From Datnioides undecimradiatus (Eukaryota > Chordata > Actinopteri > Lobotiformes > Datnioididae): 64,000 bases of DNA. The DNA is taken from contig WARS01002812.1 of assembly GCA_008933995.1 (NCBI GenBank), positions 558,001-622,000 of the forward strand, read 5' to 3'. Under the pieces are notes generated by a model. That model was not told the DNA's origin and ran no database searches. It saw only the letters and a program-made list of their open reading frames with translations. The translations under genes were made by a program, and so were the position numbers. Below, piece after piece: positions 22,367 to 36,100 of this stretch (positions are counted from its first letter, which is position 1; every line of letters starts with the position of its first letter).

Positions 22367-24340
22367 CCACCTCTGACATTTTGTTCCACTCCAGAAACAT
22401 CTGACGCACAAAGACGACCCATCGGCCCCGAGGGGCTCCGCGGCGAAGCGAGGTGAGGTGGGGTTGCGGGTGAAGCGCGACAGCTGTCACTATGGAGGAG
22501 ACACCTCGGGAAAGATGACACAAAGTAAAGTGCTATTCTCATTATTACAAGTTCTCACAGTCTCTAAAGGCTTTCACATATACTGAAACGCAGCCTGACG
22601 CGGAATCACCGCAGCTCCATCTCTGCGGCCTAGCAAAGACATAAATGTTGCATCTGAGCCTCCGGTCCTTCACTTCGCCTCGCGCTCAGGTGTGTTAACG
22701 TCCCCTCTCTGGAACGAGACGTGCTTTTAGTAGAAGTGCATCAAATTTGTTAAATAAGTCCAGCCACGCACAGAGTTCAAAATAAAATTAAAGGCCCTCT
22801 CTTTATGTCGAAACGGACGAGTCGCATCAATAAAGCGAGGACAGCGGCGATGACGGGCTGACATTTGATCAATGATGACTCGTGCGCCCATGGGCACAAC
22901 ACTACCTGCATGCGCACGCTGACTCATGGCGGCTCAGCGCTGATGTCACCGCTCTCGCCGCACCTCCGCCTCGCTCTGTTTTTCCCGCGTCCTCCTCCGA
23001 GCTGTCACTGAAACTCAGACTCCCTGTCACGCTCAGAGAGATCCCCCATCGTGTTGTTGTTGTGTTTTTGTGTTTTTGTTTCTTTTTCTGGCAGACCGGC
23101 CGCGGCTTGTTCCCCGCTGCTCCTGCCCGAGCGAAGTCGTGTTGAGATGCCGCGCAGCACTTCAGCGGGTCCGCGGAGAGACCGACCCTCTTTTACGCCC
23201 GCCGAGCTCCGTCACGTGAGAGCGGGGGAGCAGCTTTAAACCGTTGCACTCCTGCTCAGGACCACCTCACTGGGTTTTCCAAGGGAGAGGTCGTTTCAAT
23301 TCAGTCCTTCTGGCTTCTCCTGAATCACCTTTGCTTAAAAAAAAACAGGGAAACAACAAAATACAGACCCTGGACAATCACTGCAGTTTCTGAGTAATCA
23401 ACAAGACACATTACATCGAAATTCATCCCTTGTAGTGAGCTGAGAACTCCGCCGCAATTTAAAAGACGCTCACAGACTCTCTTTGTGTCGTATTTTCATA
23501 GTTATATTACGCTGAAAAAGTCAGGAGGAGAGGTTTCTGAGTTTTCCCGTGGAAGGATCCTCAGAGCCTCCGACGGTCTTTGAATATCTTCCCGTTCCTG
23601 CACCCTCGCGTCGTCGAGTGCAGCCACGACTCAGCCTGACACCGCTGAGGATTTTCAGATCGCGCGCGCTCCTTTCATCCGATTCTCCCGGTTTGCCTGA
23701 GTGGCAGGAGCTTTGTCTGGCTGGCGGCGCTTGTCCTCGGCGAGCGCCTCGTGTCGTGCACCAGTCTGCGTGAAGCTGACACCAGTCCCCGGGCCAGAGA
23801 CCCTGACATGAGCAGATAGGGATGAGACATACGGAGTGGGTAGAGACAAGAAAAGGACACTGACAGAAGCGTCATGTTCCCATTACAGGACTCAGCCTCC
23901 TCCCACGCGGGTAGACGTTGTTTTGATGGGGAAAAACGAAATGTGAACCGGCACCGAGCGAGCGCACATAAAGCATTTTTGACTTGTGTGAACTAAACAT
24001 TGATTTTTGTGTTGGGCAGATAAACCCAGAGCAACTCCAGGCTGCTGAGAGACAGTTCCTTTCTAAGGGCAGGGCGGCTGCGTCACTGTACACTCTATTT
24101 AAGACTCTAAAAGGCGGTCGGCGGACTCAGACCGCGCTCGTCCAGCTCTGTGCAGAAGCGCGCGTCTTTCGTCCGGTTTGTCCCGGGTTTAGTTTGAGTC
24201 GGGCAGGTCTGGTTGGAGAGGCTGCGGGCGCCTTTGCGCCGCGGGGAGGGCGAGGGAGGGGCGATGGTGATGCTTTGAAGACGGGCGCATCCCAGGGGGG
24301 GGGAGTAGAAGTGGAAGGACGGTGGTGTGCGCACAGAGGC

Positions 24341-26608
24341 TCAGATCTCTTCTATGGAGTCAGCTGGGACCAGCCCCCTCTTCTTCCCGCTGCTCAGCTT
24401 CAGAAACGTCTCGCCGTCCTCGAGCTTCCCCACACAGATCTAAAAGGAGGAGGGGGAAACTGAGTTACTCTGTTTCCTGCGAACTAACAGCGTTTTCTGT
24501 AAACTGTAAATTAAATATTAATAGATCTGCAAAATGCCAAAAGGTATATGCATTTTGGCAGAAAATGATGCAACTAAATATCATAATCCTGCTGTTAATG
24601 TGTGAATAAACATTGCCAGCAGACTGAAGGAACACGCGGGAGGTTAACGCCACTTGTTTGCAGGTGAGTCAGTGTAATTTACGTTTAGCATAGCTTCATT
24701 TGGAAAAAACAGATTATGTGGAAACAATAACGCAAAAACTAAACAACTGACTGAGCATAATCATCATCATTTCCCATTTAATTACAAGTTTTATTAGCTT
24801 GTCTCTGTGCACAGCTTCGTTTTGCAGCAGGAAACTCAACAGCGTTGTAAATGTGGGGACGTGAATCAAGGGTTAACACGATACGGTTTCACAAATGTAT
24901 GTATTTACTGGCTCAAAGTCTACAAAAGGTGGAGATGATGAGCATTAAACTGTCGACACACAGACACAGAAACCATTGCTGCCAATCCTTTGATCGCGCC
25001 CTGACCAGGACTGTCGGCCAGCTCGCCGCCCAGCGCGTGCTGGGATTGGCTGCAGCCCCCTGCAACGCCGCACGGGACAGAGTGGGAGCCACAGATGCAC
25101 AGATGGACACATCGACTGAACGAGATGATGCAGAAACGTGCAAAATGAGACGAAAAAGCAGAAAAGGTGATATTGGTGCACCTGGGATTCCTTCACTGCC
25201 ATGTGTCCTCGCTCTCGGTTGCCGGGGAGACCCTGGACGACCCGCCACACCCTCTCACCCGGCCGGACCCTCTGCACGAAGTTTGCGGGGAAGAAGCCGA
25301 CTCTGTCGCCGCTCTTGCCCTGAGAAGTCCAGGAGAGCGGGACGGTCAGTCAACATTTCACATGCACGTGAGCGTCCTGACGACGCCTCACATCCGGTGC
25401 TAGAACATTCGTTTCACAGAATCGCTGCGGCTGCAAGTGCGGAAGCAACTTAAAGAGGCGGGACCGTGGAAATTACACGAATTAAGGCAATAGCCGTTTT
25501 GAAATGCAAACACGAAACGGCCTCACAACAATGTCGGACTTGTTTAACATTTATTCAAAGAATAAACGGCGGCGGCGGTGGCGGCGGCGGCAGATTACGG
25601 ACCTCCTTGTTTTCAGGAGAAACCAGATGATGTTTGATTGAACCTCATTACATACCTCACTGCCTGCAGCTCAGGTGTGGATGTGTTTATTGAAGTGAGT
25701 CACCGGCTATACATTAGTAATGAACAGATGATTCACAAATTATACATAATTTAAAGGTTTCTTGGAGTGGCAGAGTGGATTTAAAGTGTTTAATGGCTGC
25801 TGCTTCACTTCAGGCCGTAAGTACCGGTCCGCCCGACGGAAGATAAACAGAGTCTGGCTGCGTCTTCCTTTTCGTGCGACACAGACACACACGCTCTCAG
25901 AGATGCACATTTATTTCCATTGGGAGCGAGTGGAGCTCATTACAGACTCAATAAAGACCTCTTTGAGGTTGCAACACTAGTCAAGTTCATTATGTTAAAC
26001 TCTCGGTAATTTTCCAGAGAAAATGACGTTCTATTTCCGTCTGAGGCTGCCTGCGTGTTTGCGACGGAGCAGGTGTTATGCATCACAGGCCTGATTTAAA
26101 GACCTGAATTAACACACGCGCGCTGAAACACACAGGGCGCGAGAACAAAGGCGCGTGCACGCATGCGGGTGTTTGCAAATGATTTATTACCCACCTTCCA
26201 CCACTCTTCATTAGAGTCGTCGGTGACCTGCACCCGATCACCGGGACTAGAGGAGATAAGACGAGAGAGAGAGGATTAGAAAGAAGAGCAGGTATGAAAG
26301 CGGAGGTGATTCAGGTGGAGAGGAGAGCGGGATGAAGGGGCGAGCAAGAGAAGAAGCACATAAAGAAGAGCTGAGCGAGAGCACAAAAGATAACATTCCC
26401 GAGCTGCCGCAGAGAGCTGTCGCTACAAAGCCGCGGAGGTCAAAATGCGATTGAGTCTTTGTGTCCCCTCGCAGACGCGACACGGCAGCTGACACCAAAG
26501 TCAGGAGGTCTACGTGAAGCGCCTGCTGCAGTGCCGAGGGCTGAACCTGGTCTGCAGCCGACCTCGCCTGCATGCTAATGATGCTACGGGTTTTTGATTA
26601 GACTTTTC

Positions 26609-26642
<34 letters not shown>

Positions 26643-26756
26643 CAGTGCACCCTCTGTCCCAGTTACACGGGGAGAAGCTGCTGTCCCAGTTGCACTTCTG
26701 TACGTTGCCTCTCCTGGGTGTCTGCGCTCACTACTGCCCTATATGATCATCACTCA

Positions 26757-26789
<33 letters not shown>

Positions 26790-29700
26790 CAAGTTTGCAC
26801 ACAGTTACATAAACTTACCAACTAGGGTGAGACCCACATACCTCAGCCGATACTGTCCGTAGGAAGCAATTATTCTGCACACCCAGGTTTCTGCACGGAG
26901 CACAGCTACTTAAAACCCAAATGACGAACTCACCGCTGCCCTTTCTTAGGTCTGTGTGTGCAGTTTGCAGCTGATGTCTGCGTAACCAGCAGCGACGCTC
27001 AGTGTCAGAAATACAGATGTAGATGGAAAATAATGGACGGTGGGTCCAAACGAGCAGCACGTTGTAATTTTGACTCAAGTGTTGCATCAGTGTTTCCCGT
27101 TTCTGTGCACCTGCAGCCAGGGAGGCACAGACAGTAGCTCTGCCCGACGGCGTGACGGTTCGGATGCGCGTGATGTCTTTGAGTAAACATAAAACCCATT
27201 AACCGGTTGAAAGAGTATTAAAGATTACACCTGTGAAGAAGTCAAATGTTACCCCATCCAATCAAAATCTACGAATAAAGCCAAACCGAGCTCATCGCTG
27301 GCGTGCACGACGCCGAGTGCAGGCGTTTGTCATGTTGTCTAGCTACATTTGTGTTTCCTGCTAAAACGTCTGCTGTGAAAAAGGCTTATTGCACGCACAC
27401 GCGCACGCACAAACGTGCACGCACACACACCTACAGTACAGCCAGGTGTTTTCACTTAATTTGCCTGATTAGGCCCCTCCTCAGCACTGCGGCTGTGTGC
27501 AGCGCGCAGGTGATTGACACCGCCGTCGCTCTCCCGCTAGCTCTGTTGCATCTATTAGGGCAGACTCGCACCCTCATCACTCTCATTAATGCAGGGGCTG
27601 CGTCTGAAGTGCTCCACCCCGACCCCAACCCCGTCATTGCTCCTCATATAAAAGTGTCTGTCTGGCGGTATATAATGCATAAACCTCACATTAGGAATTC
27701 CAACACTCTTTGGTATAATGGCGGTGATTTCAAATGCAAGCGCCCGAATAAATGCAAACACCTGCGCGAGCGTGCAGGAGTTTTAAATCCAAACAACCTA
27801 AGTGCTCACGCTCCGCGTCGATCTGTCAGTTCTGCACGTGCAGCGTTAGTGTTGCAGGAGCTTTCCCGACTGTTGAGCATGTCGCAGAACTATATGTTCG
27901 GATGAGAGTCGGGAGGTTTGTGTCTTCTGGAGCGCACGCTGGTCAAACCCTGATGCAGACCGACGCATAACGCTTCCATTTGGTCACATATTGTGTAGTC
28001 ACACACACACAGAGCGACAGCACAGATGGCTGCTAACAGTCCCATGGATCTTCTACCTTTGTGAAAGCTGTCCACACACACACACACACACACGCATTCA
28101 TCCTGCCCTCATTTTGCTGCTCTGTCCTCCCTTTTCCATCCTCATCCTTCTTCGTCTTATAGAGCTTTCATTTCTGTATTTGCGCTTTTCCTTCTCCGCC
28201 CGTTTCTCCCACCCTTTCTCGCTCTTTGTGTACGATCATCCTCAGCCCGTCGCCATCTCTCCTTGCGCCCTTTCAATCCCCGTCTTTATCCCCTTCCCTG
28301 CTGGGACCACAGCTCAGTCGCCAGCTCTACAAGGGGACAGCGATGGGCTCTGAGTTTATAATTAGTCGTCCTTAAGGGCGCCCCGGCACCGTCCTCTGCA
28401 GATGGCGGGGACGTTTTCATCCTGCAGGAACAACGGCCGGGGCAAAACACAGACAAAGCGCATGCACTCACACACGCAGCGGGAAATAAACGCAATACAA
28501 GACAAGCGCTCCTGCATGCGCGCGCACCCACGCTTGCACGTAGACGGTCTGTTTGGCTTTTACTCACTGAAGTTCCAGGTCATTTTGTTCCTGAGGCAGA
28601 AATTTGTAGAGCGCTACATAGGTGTGGATGGAGTGGACTTCAATGCGCTTGGGCACCTGGATGCAGACAGAGGGGATGGGAGGTGAGACAGAAATGCACG
28701 CTCCAGGGGGGCAACAGTGTGCACGGGGGCAATTTACCTTCACGCTGCTATCCTCTGCAGGAGTCTGAGCTTGGCCGCCGCCGCCGCCGCCACTCTCTTC
28801 TTCCTCCTTCTCGTTCTCGGCGTCCGGGACAGGGGTGTCTGGAGGCGGTGGCGAGAATACTTTCTTTACAAAGGTGCCACGGACGCACGTAAACGCACAC
28901 GTGTGCAATCAGTAATCTGTCACAGTAAATCTCTGTCACGCGCAGACACACCTGCACAGGTACGCGAACGCAACACATGCGAAGGCACGCACACGCACGG
29001 GCACGGACACGCAAGCACGTACACATATCCACGCAGGCGCACACACAAAGCGGTGTTTACCCCCTGTCTCCTGAGTTATCTCTTCCTCCATGCTGCACTG
29101 TCTCTGCTGACTCTCCTCACCTCCCTCCCCCTTATCAAAGAAGGAGAGGGGAAAACAGAATTAGAGCCGGGTTGTCACAAAGGTTGCACGCTGAGTTATT
29201 ATTTACAGTGCACACTGCTCACGGTGTTGTAAAAGGACGTGCATGCATGGCCTAATTGCTGTCGGGTCATGTGTGAGGAGGTTTGTGGAGACGTGCACGG
29301 AGTCGACTATAGGAACTCCAGCGCCATCCATTACATTCCCTCTAGATGACACTCCAGTGTTTAATTATACCACTTCACCATATGCCAAGCTGCATTTAAC
29401 TAGGTGACGAGCATAACCTACAAAAACAACATAACCTACAAAAACAACTTTTTAAAAAGCCGTAAAATGAATTTTCAAGCAGAAGTTTGACGTTTTGGGA
29501 AACGCGCTCGCCGGCACTGAGGGTCAGGAGAGCGGACGGCAGCCTGTGATGTTAGGCAAGTTGGTTTAGCGTAAAGAGAGAACAGGAAAAGGCCTTTTGT
29601 GTCTCTGTGCAGCGGGCTTTGTAGGCGCTGTGGCTGCTGGCTATCTGTTTCCAGTGTTTGTGCTAAGCTAAGCTAAGCTAAGACTGGTATCGTTCTCCTC

Positions 29701-30142
29701 TTTAACTCCACACCAGAGGTTGAAAACACATATTTCTCAAAATGTCAAACTTTAAGCTTCCTTGTTTTTAATATTTCTTCTCTTTTCTTTCTTCTTCTGA
29801 TATATTTGTCGATGATTTACTCATTTTTTTTAGAAATGACGGTGGAACTATGACCTCGCGCTGTGTGCGGTGCTGCAAACCACCGCACTGCGCTTCCTGT
29901 TGCCTCCATATTTCATCAGAGTCGACCGACGAGCCTGCATCTTAAAAACTTTATGGAAGTATTAATCACACAGGAAACAACTGTCCTCTACCCCCCAGCC
30001 GCCGGGTGATGATGTCATACCAGGCTGCGCGTTGGCGACTCTGACAAACTGCCAAAACTGGAGCGGCTCATCTGTGCCAAGGACGTCCCGTAGCGTAAAG
30101 CGGCATACACGGGGTCTACACGCATCCGCGCAGCCTCTGAAA

Positions 30143-30194
<52 letters not shown>

Positions 30195-33100
30195 CCTCTG
30201 TTTACGATCACAGTTTTCAATTATTCACGCAAAGACACAGCACAGTTTGGACTACGCGGCGCGATTACACTGTACATCACCGTGATTGTGCCTGCGCCAA
30301 TCTGGAGGAACCAGAGGGCCTAAATATAACACAGTCAGCCCCGGACCAAAGTGACCCACTTTAGATCTGAGCGAGGACAGCAGCCAAAAGTTAAGGAGAC
30401 ATCAAGACCTTCCAGTGAATCTACACGCTTTGATTTATTTATACATTTACTTATTGGCGAGAGATGTGTCTTATTTTTAATAGCCCTAATATATCTGGAG
30501 CTCCGGTTGAAGAAGAAAGGGAATAAGAGATGAGATTTAAAATGTGGAAATCCTCAGAGAGGCTCCGTCGCTGCGTTTCGTGTAGATGGCAGCGCGCGGC
30601 GGCGGTGGCGGAGTAGTCCTGAAGTTGCGAATTAGATTTTCCAGCTCAGCGCGAGTCGAGTGGAGGGCAGAATGGTTTTTCTGTGCTCTGTGTGTGTGCG
30701 TGTGTGTGTGTGAGATGAAGTCATAATGATTTCATTTTGACGCCAGCGCCTCCTCGCTCTTGTCAGGAGCAGGAAAAATGAAGCAGGAACGCTGAAAAAC
30801 AGACGAGACTCCGCTGAAAGAGTGTCGTTAGCGAGGATTCAGCGGGGACGGAGCTCATTTGTTGTTCAAACTGATTGCAGCACTTTCACCGATGGACTTA
30901 TTTCTGCAAAGAGCAACTAATTACAGGTGAAAGGAGTGAACGGTTGAACGTGGAGCTCAGAGACTCTTCACTCTTCTCCTCTGTCGCAGGAAGTTGACTG
31001 ATATTTTATTTTAATTCAATTTTAAAAGACGTATTCTGTCATTTTAGGTCACTCTGATGTGTTTCAGTGCTAATTCGTCTGACAATTTCAGTCTTCATGA
31101 GTTATTTGATGCTGTGAAAAGGTGGTGTAACATCATGACGTCATGGGATTGGGTCGTGGCGGTGTGTGGGCGGGCCCTGACCGCTGAGCTGCTGACTCTG
31201 GCCTCATGACATCACCAGAGCAAGATGGCAGCGCCCGCATCTGGGACGTGCCGGCTTCATTTTTGCTGGAGGTTGCTATGGAGCATCTCCGTGTGCGGTC
31301 CGTGATCTTGATTTACTTTTAGTTTTGTGGTTAATGCATGAACCAGATGCAATAAAACACTTGATAACTGCACGCACGGAGTAATCAAACAAATCCTCAC
31401 GTGCAACATTGAGTTAACTGTTAAACAGGAGATTGGTATTAGGCTGTCGTTGCATGCTTGAGATTTAGCGTTATGCGCTAGGAGCTTCTAGACCCCCAGC
31501 TTCATAAATGAGATTCAACATGAGACACGGTTGACGGGAAATTACAGAGTCTGCAAATGAATCCATCATCAAAATCACCATCTGATATTAATATTAAACA
31601 TGAGTTCAGCTTCACCAGGCCCTTTGTTTGCAATAATTCTGAGGACACTTTGCAATGTGCGACTGTGAGCTTGGCAGGTTGCGGTCTCAGCTGGCCCTGG
31701 CAGAGTCCCAGGCGTCATGGCGCCGAGCTCGGTTAGGTTAACTGTGCCCTGATTACCGGATAGTACAAGGAAGTGACAGCATGAGGCGCTAACCCTGATT
31801 CAGGGAGGCACGCGGCGTGTGAGGTGAGGGGCTGCATCACCTGCGCAGATGTTCATCCGGAGGTACGGCAGAGAGGGAACGAGGTCCCGTTCAGAGACGG
31901 CGGCGAAAGGAAGAACAAATTCAGGAACGTTTGGGGCCGGTGAGTCGGGGCCTGTGCCGCTGCTTTTAGCCGTTAGCGGGTTTTCTTGAAAAAGACCCAG
32001 TAGAGTGACGTGAACATGTCAGAGTCGTTTGCTTCCATGAGTAAAATGTGATTTACGTTCACTCTGTGTGAAGCACAAGTGGGCTTTATAATAGAGAGTG
32101 CCAGTTAGGACTTAGACTAATAAGAAAATAGGCAGCATTTAAATATTTAGAAAGCTTTAAACATGCAAGCTGTAGCGCCAGGCGATAAATTCATACACTG
32201 CATCAGTTCAAGGATATACAGCACAAATCATAAACAGAGATATAAAAACATAAACATTAGAACTTATAAATATTTATTCACATACTTTCAGGGTGAGGAC
32301 CGTCCACCAGCCTCCAACAGAAGCTGAATTTGTTCTTCCTCTTTATATTTTTCCACTTCACGCTCCTCGGTTGTCAGGTGAGATGGGAGACAGCTCTGGC
32401 TTTATTACAGTACACACACACACACGCACGCACGCACGCACACACACACACACGCACAAACACACATGCACACGCAAAATCTAAAAATAAACCAACCGAA
32501 AGGCCAGACGACAGGGCAACGTCACAAAACGGAAGCACAGGAGGACACACACAATGCACGCGTGCACTCATGCATCAGCACGCACGCACGCACGCACACG
32601 CGGGCGCAGATGCTCAGGTATATTCACCTTGGCTTGGCTGAACTTCCTTGACGACAGACAATTGGTCATTGACGAGCATCGGCGAGCTGAAGTTTCGCTT
32701 GAACGCCCCAGACTGATGGAGAAGAGCAGAAAGCAGAGTTTCTCTCAGTGCCCATTTACTTCCTGTTTATAGGCCGAGCTGACGGCGGGAAAGTGGCTCC
32801 GCGCGGCGATTCGAGGACGTTAATGGAGTCGTTTGGAAATTACTGACACAGAAACACGTCGCGACGCACCTGACGGACGCGTGGGGCCCACACAAGCGCT
32901 CCTTCCCACCAATCGAGCCGCAACGGCGCACGTCAGTTTGCGAACCGCGCGTGGACGCACGTGTTTCTGCACGGCTGCAATTTCACACCGAATTAAGCAG
33001 AGTAAGTGTTTCAGCCGAGATATCGGTTTGGCTTTGCCTTGACTTGCAAATGAGCCACTCGCTTTGTGGCACCATGCTGCAGAGAGAGACACTGGATCAA

Positions 33101-36100
33101 GGGAAGTAAGCGAAACCTTGAAGCCCAGTTTCTGGCCTGATGGTACTTTACCTCGCGCAGCCCTCGTCATTCCCTCCAACCCTCCCTCCCTCCGTCTCTT
33201 TGTCTTTGTGCATCTCTTTCAAACTGCACCGAGCCGTCCTCAACACGGCGCTCTTAAAATTTTCCAAGTGGCTCTCCGAAGGTCTCGCCTCTTGCTGCAT
33301 GCTAATGTCCTCTGCCCTCCACTCGAGGGTGAACACAGAATCACTGTCTGAAATCACTCCCAATTTGCTGCCTCGTGCGCTACGCTCACCTTCCACCGTT
33401 GTCCTTCGCACTCAAAATGCACAAATTCCCACAGTGGAATAAACAATCGCCTGCTCGTAGCGTTTAAAACTCCCGTTTCTGCAATGTTATATCTTCGCTT
33501 TCGGTCCTAAAGTGTCTGATTTAGCTGGTTTAAGTCTATTTTCTTATGACATAGCTAAAGCTAAAAGAGACGCTAAGTGAAGTGAATGTGATTAATGGGT
33601 TCCTAACGGCCGCATCAGCGCTTTACATCTTAATAATAAACATGGACTGAAAACAATATCCCGCTCTTTACCACATGCATCTGTGTCCTGTCAGCATTTC
33701 AACCGAGACTGCACGTACGGCTGGTATAGGCCCTCGGGTCAGGAGTGATGCAGTGTTTGCATGTGTGTGTGTGTGTGATGCAACGCATGGTCGTCTGCAG
33801 CGCGTTCGTACAAACGCACGCCCTGACCGATAATGACCCAAGGGGTTTTCCCGCGTGTTGTTTTACGCAGCCACATGAAACTTCATCTTCATATCAAATT
33901 CATTTCAAAGTGCAGGTAAAGTCCTGAGCGATGCTGCAGCCCAACCGTCCCGATTTGTGGTAAAATCACCATGGCAACAGCAGGTGAGTCCAAGTTATTC
34001 AAATCCTGATTGCAAACTGTTATTGCTGCTGTTGTTTTGTTACTTTGCTCTTAAAACGTCTGGGTAAAATCAGAGAGATGGGAGGTCAGGCTGGGCTGAG
34101 GAGGATGAACCGTTTGAAAACGGTCCCACCGGAGCATTTTCACTCTCACCGTCACGTAAAAGCTATTTTTCTTCCTCTTACATCGAGATTTTCTTCTGTC
34201 TTACGTGCAGCAGCTAAGAGTTTATTGCAACACTTAAGCTCGATTCGCCGGAGCTTCAAAACGCACTTGAGATCTAATTCACTCTCATAACTTTTTATTG
34301 AAAATGAAGGTTCATTCAGCAGCAGGTTGGCTCAGGTCAGCGCAGACTGGAAACAGCGAGTGTGCAAACAGTCGGTCTGAAGGACACAAAATCCACATTT
34401 CAGCAGATCTAAAACCCACCGATTGTGTCATTTAAATTCGTTGTTTTAACAGTAGGCAAACGTTTGACAGTTTCTTGGCTGGGGAGCAGTTGCCAAGCAA
34501 CCAGCCAAGACTCCAGGAAGTAACCGCTCCAGCCAATAACGAGTCCGGCACATAACACCCCATAAAATGGTCGATTAGCCGTTTTTACTTGGGTTTCTGG
34601 GTGGATTAAACAAACAAGATGGTGAGCTTTAGAGGCGCCGATGTGCAGATATATAACGGGAGCAAGACATTCAGACGGTGGCTATGTTGAGGAAAACTAC
34701 AGATGTCATACATGAGGGCAATGTGAAATTCGCACCTTCCCGTGACACGGCTGCTGCGATAGCTCTGAGGTGCACCACAGGTGAGCGGCCATCTTGCACG
34801 TTTTGCACCGCAGCGCCTGTTTGGAGTTTCCTGCAGAGAGGGACAGAGACGAGAGAATTGAGCGCAGCGGATGCAGACACGGAAAGAAAACACACGGCAG
34901 GCTGCAGATCCGCAACACGCAGGAACAGCTAACGGACCAAAGCGGCCTTCAGATCACATGAGCAGGTTCCTCTCTGCTCAGGTCGAGAGTGTAATCAAAG
35001 GGTTTATGAAGCTGGCGCTGCACGCGGGGCCTGACAGTGACAGCTTCATAACGAACAGCTCCTCTCCCAAAGCAACCTGGAGAGATTGGAAACCAGCTGG
35101 AGATATTTCAATCATAATGGATTTGGCATCGAGTCATCGTGCCTTTTCATCGTTGTTTTCAAGTGCTCCAGTGACGAGAAACCTCTGAGTACTGAGATGT
35201 TTTCTCCTTATGGGTTGGGTTCTGAGATAGACTCCGCTGATTGTTGAATGTTTTTAACGATTTAGAGGGCCGGGTTTCTTTTTATCTCGCAAATAAAACC
35301 AAAGACAAATAGATTTCTGGATTTGTTGGCGATGGGGATCACAGCGACGGGTCTGTTACGGAGCAGAAACAGCAATCAAACAAAGTGGTCGGCTTGATGA
35401 AAACTGCTTTTACTTTGAAGAGAAATGGATTCTACTTCATCAGCTTAACAAGGAGGCAGAGAGACAGAGGCTGGACTGCGTGCGGGGACTGCAGGGGAGT
35501 ACAGCTAGAACAAGGTGATGCATTACATAAATAACCCACAATGCATGCAAAAAACAAAACAAAAATAAAAACCAGGCGCAGACGGAAAAGCAGAGGAGCA
35601 GGTTGGAGTCCGTAATCAATCACAGTGACAGGAGCTAGATTTAGCAGAAACGCTAGCTAGTAGTTCATGCAAGCAGCAAATGAGGAATAAAAGCCGGCTT
35701 CTGCACCATAACAGTCCCTGTTAATGATTCCTCAGAGCTACAATCACTGAGAGAGCTGTGTTCAAGACATAAAGTCCAGTTTTAATCTAATTCCTTCCAC
35801 AAAGGGAGTAGAAAGTAATCGTCCACTAAGGCTTGGATCGTTTTCTTCATTGTCTTCATCTGCTACGAGGATTTCTTTTCTTGAAACAGACGTCACATTA
35901 GAGTAGTAATAGCTGGGACCTTTTGGGAAATATCCATATTCCCTTTGTAGCGTCATTAGATGATGGACTGATACCGGTGCGGGATCTTAGCTTAGCAATA
36001 AGACTGAAAACAGGAGGAAGCAGCCAGACAAAGCTTGCCTAATTAAATATATTCTTATATTATTTTATTACCTGGGGTCATGGGAGTTGTTGCATTCACC

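Noticed and set aside
24851-25453. 200-codon plus-strand open frame
   Set aside because: Antisense shadow over stac2 exon 10 (25319-25182), whose minus-strand SH3 coding is unmistakable.
27303-27905. 200-codon plus-strand open frame in stac2 sequence
   Set aside because: Passes through CA-rich simple repeat ([15 protein letters not shown]) inside the intron upstream of exon 9; no homology seen.
30580-30615. CGG-rich stretch as possible CpG promoter
   Set aside because: Too short and isolated within a stac2 intron; no other promoter features.
30570-30640. Candidate missing stac2 exon ([13 protein letters not shown] on the minus strand)
   Set aside because: No donor site follows and the phase does not fit; the real exon ([15 protein letters not shown]) was found at 32712-32628.
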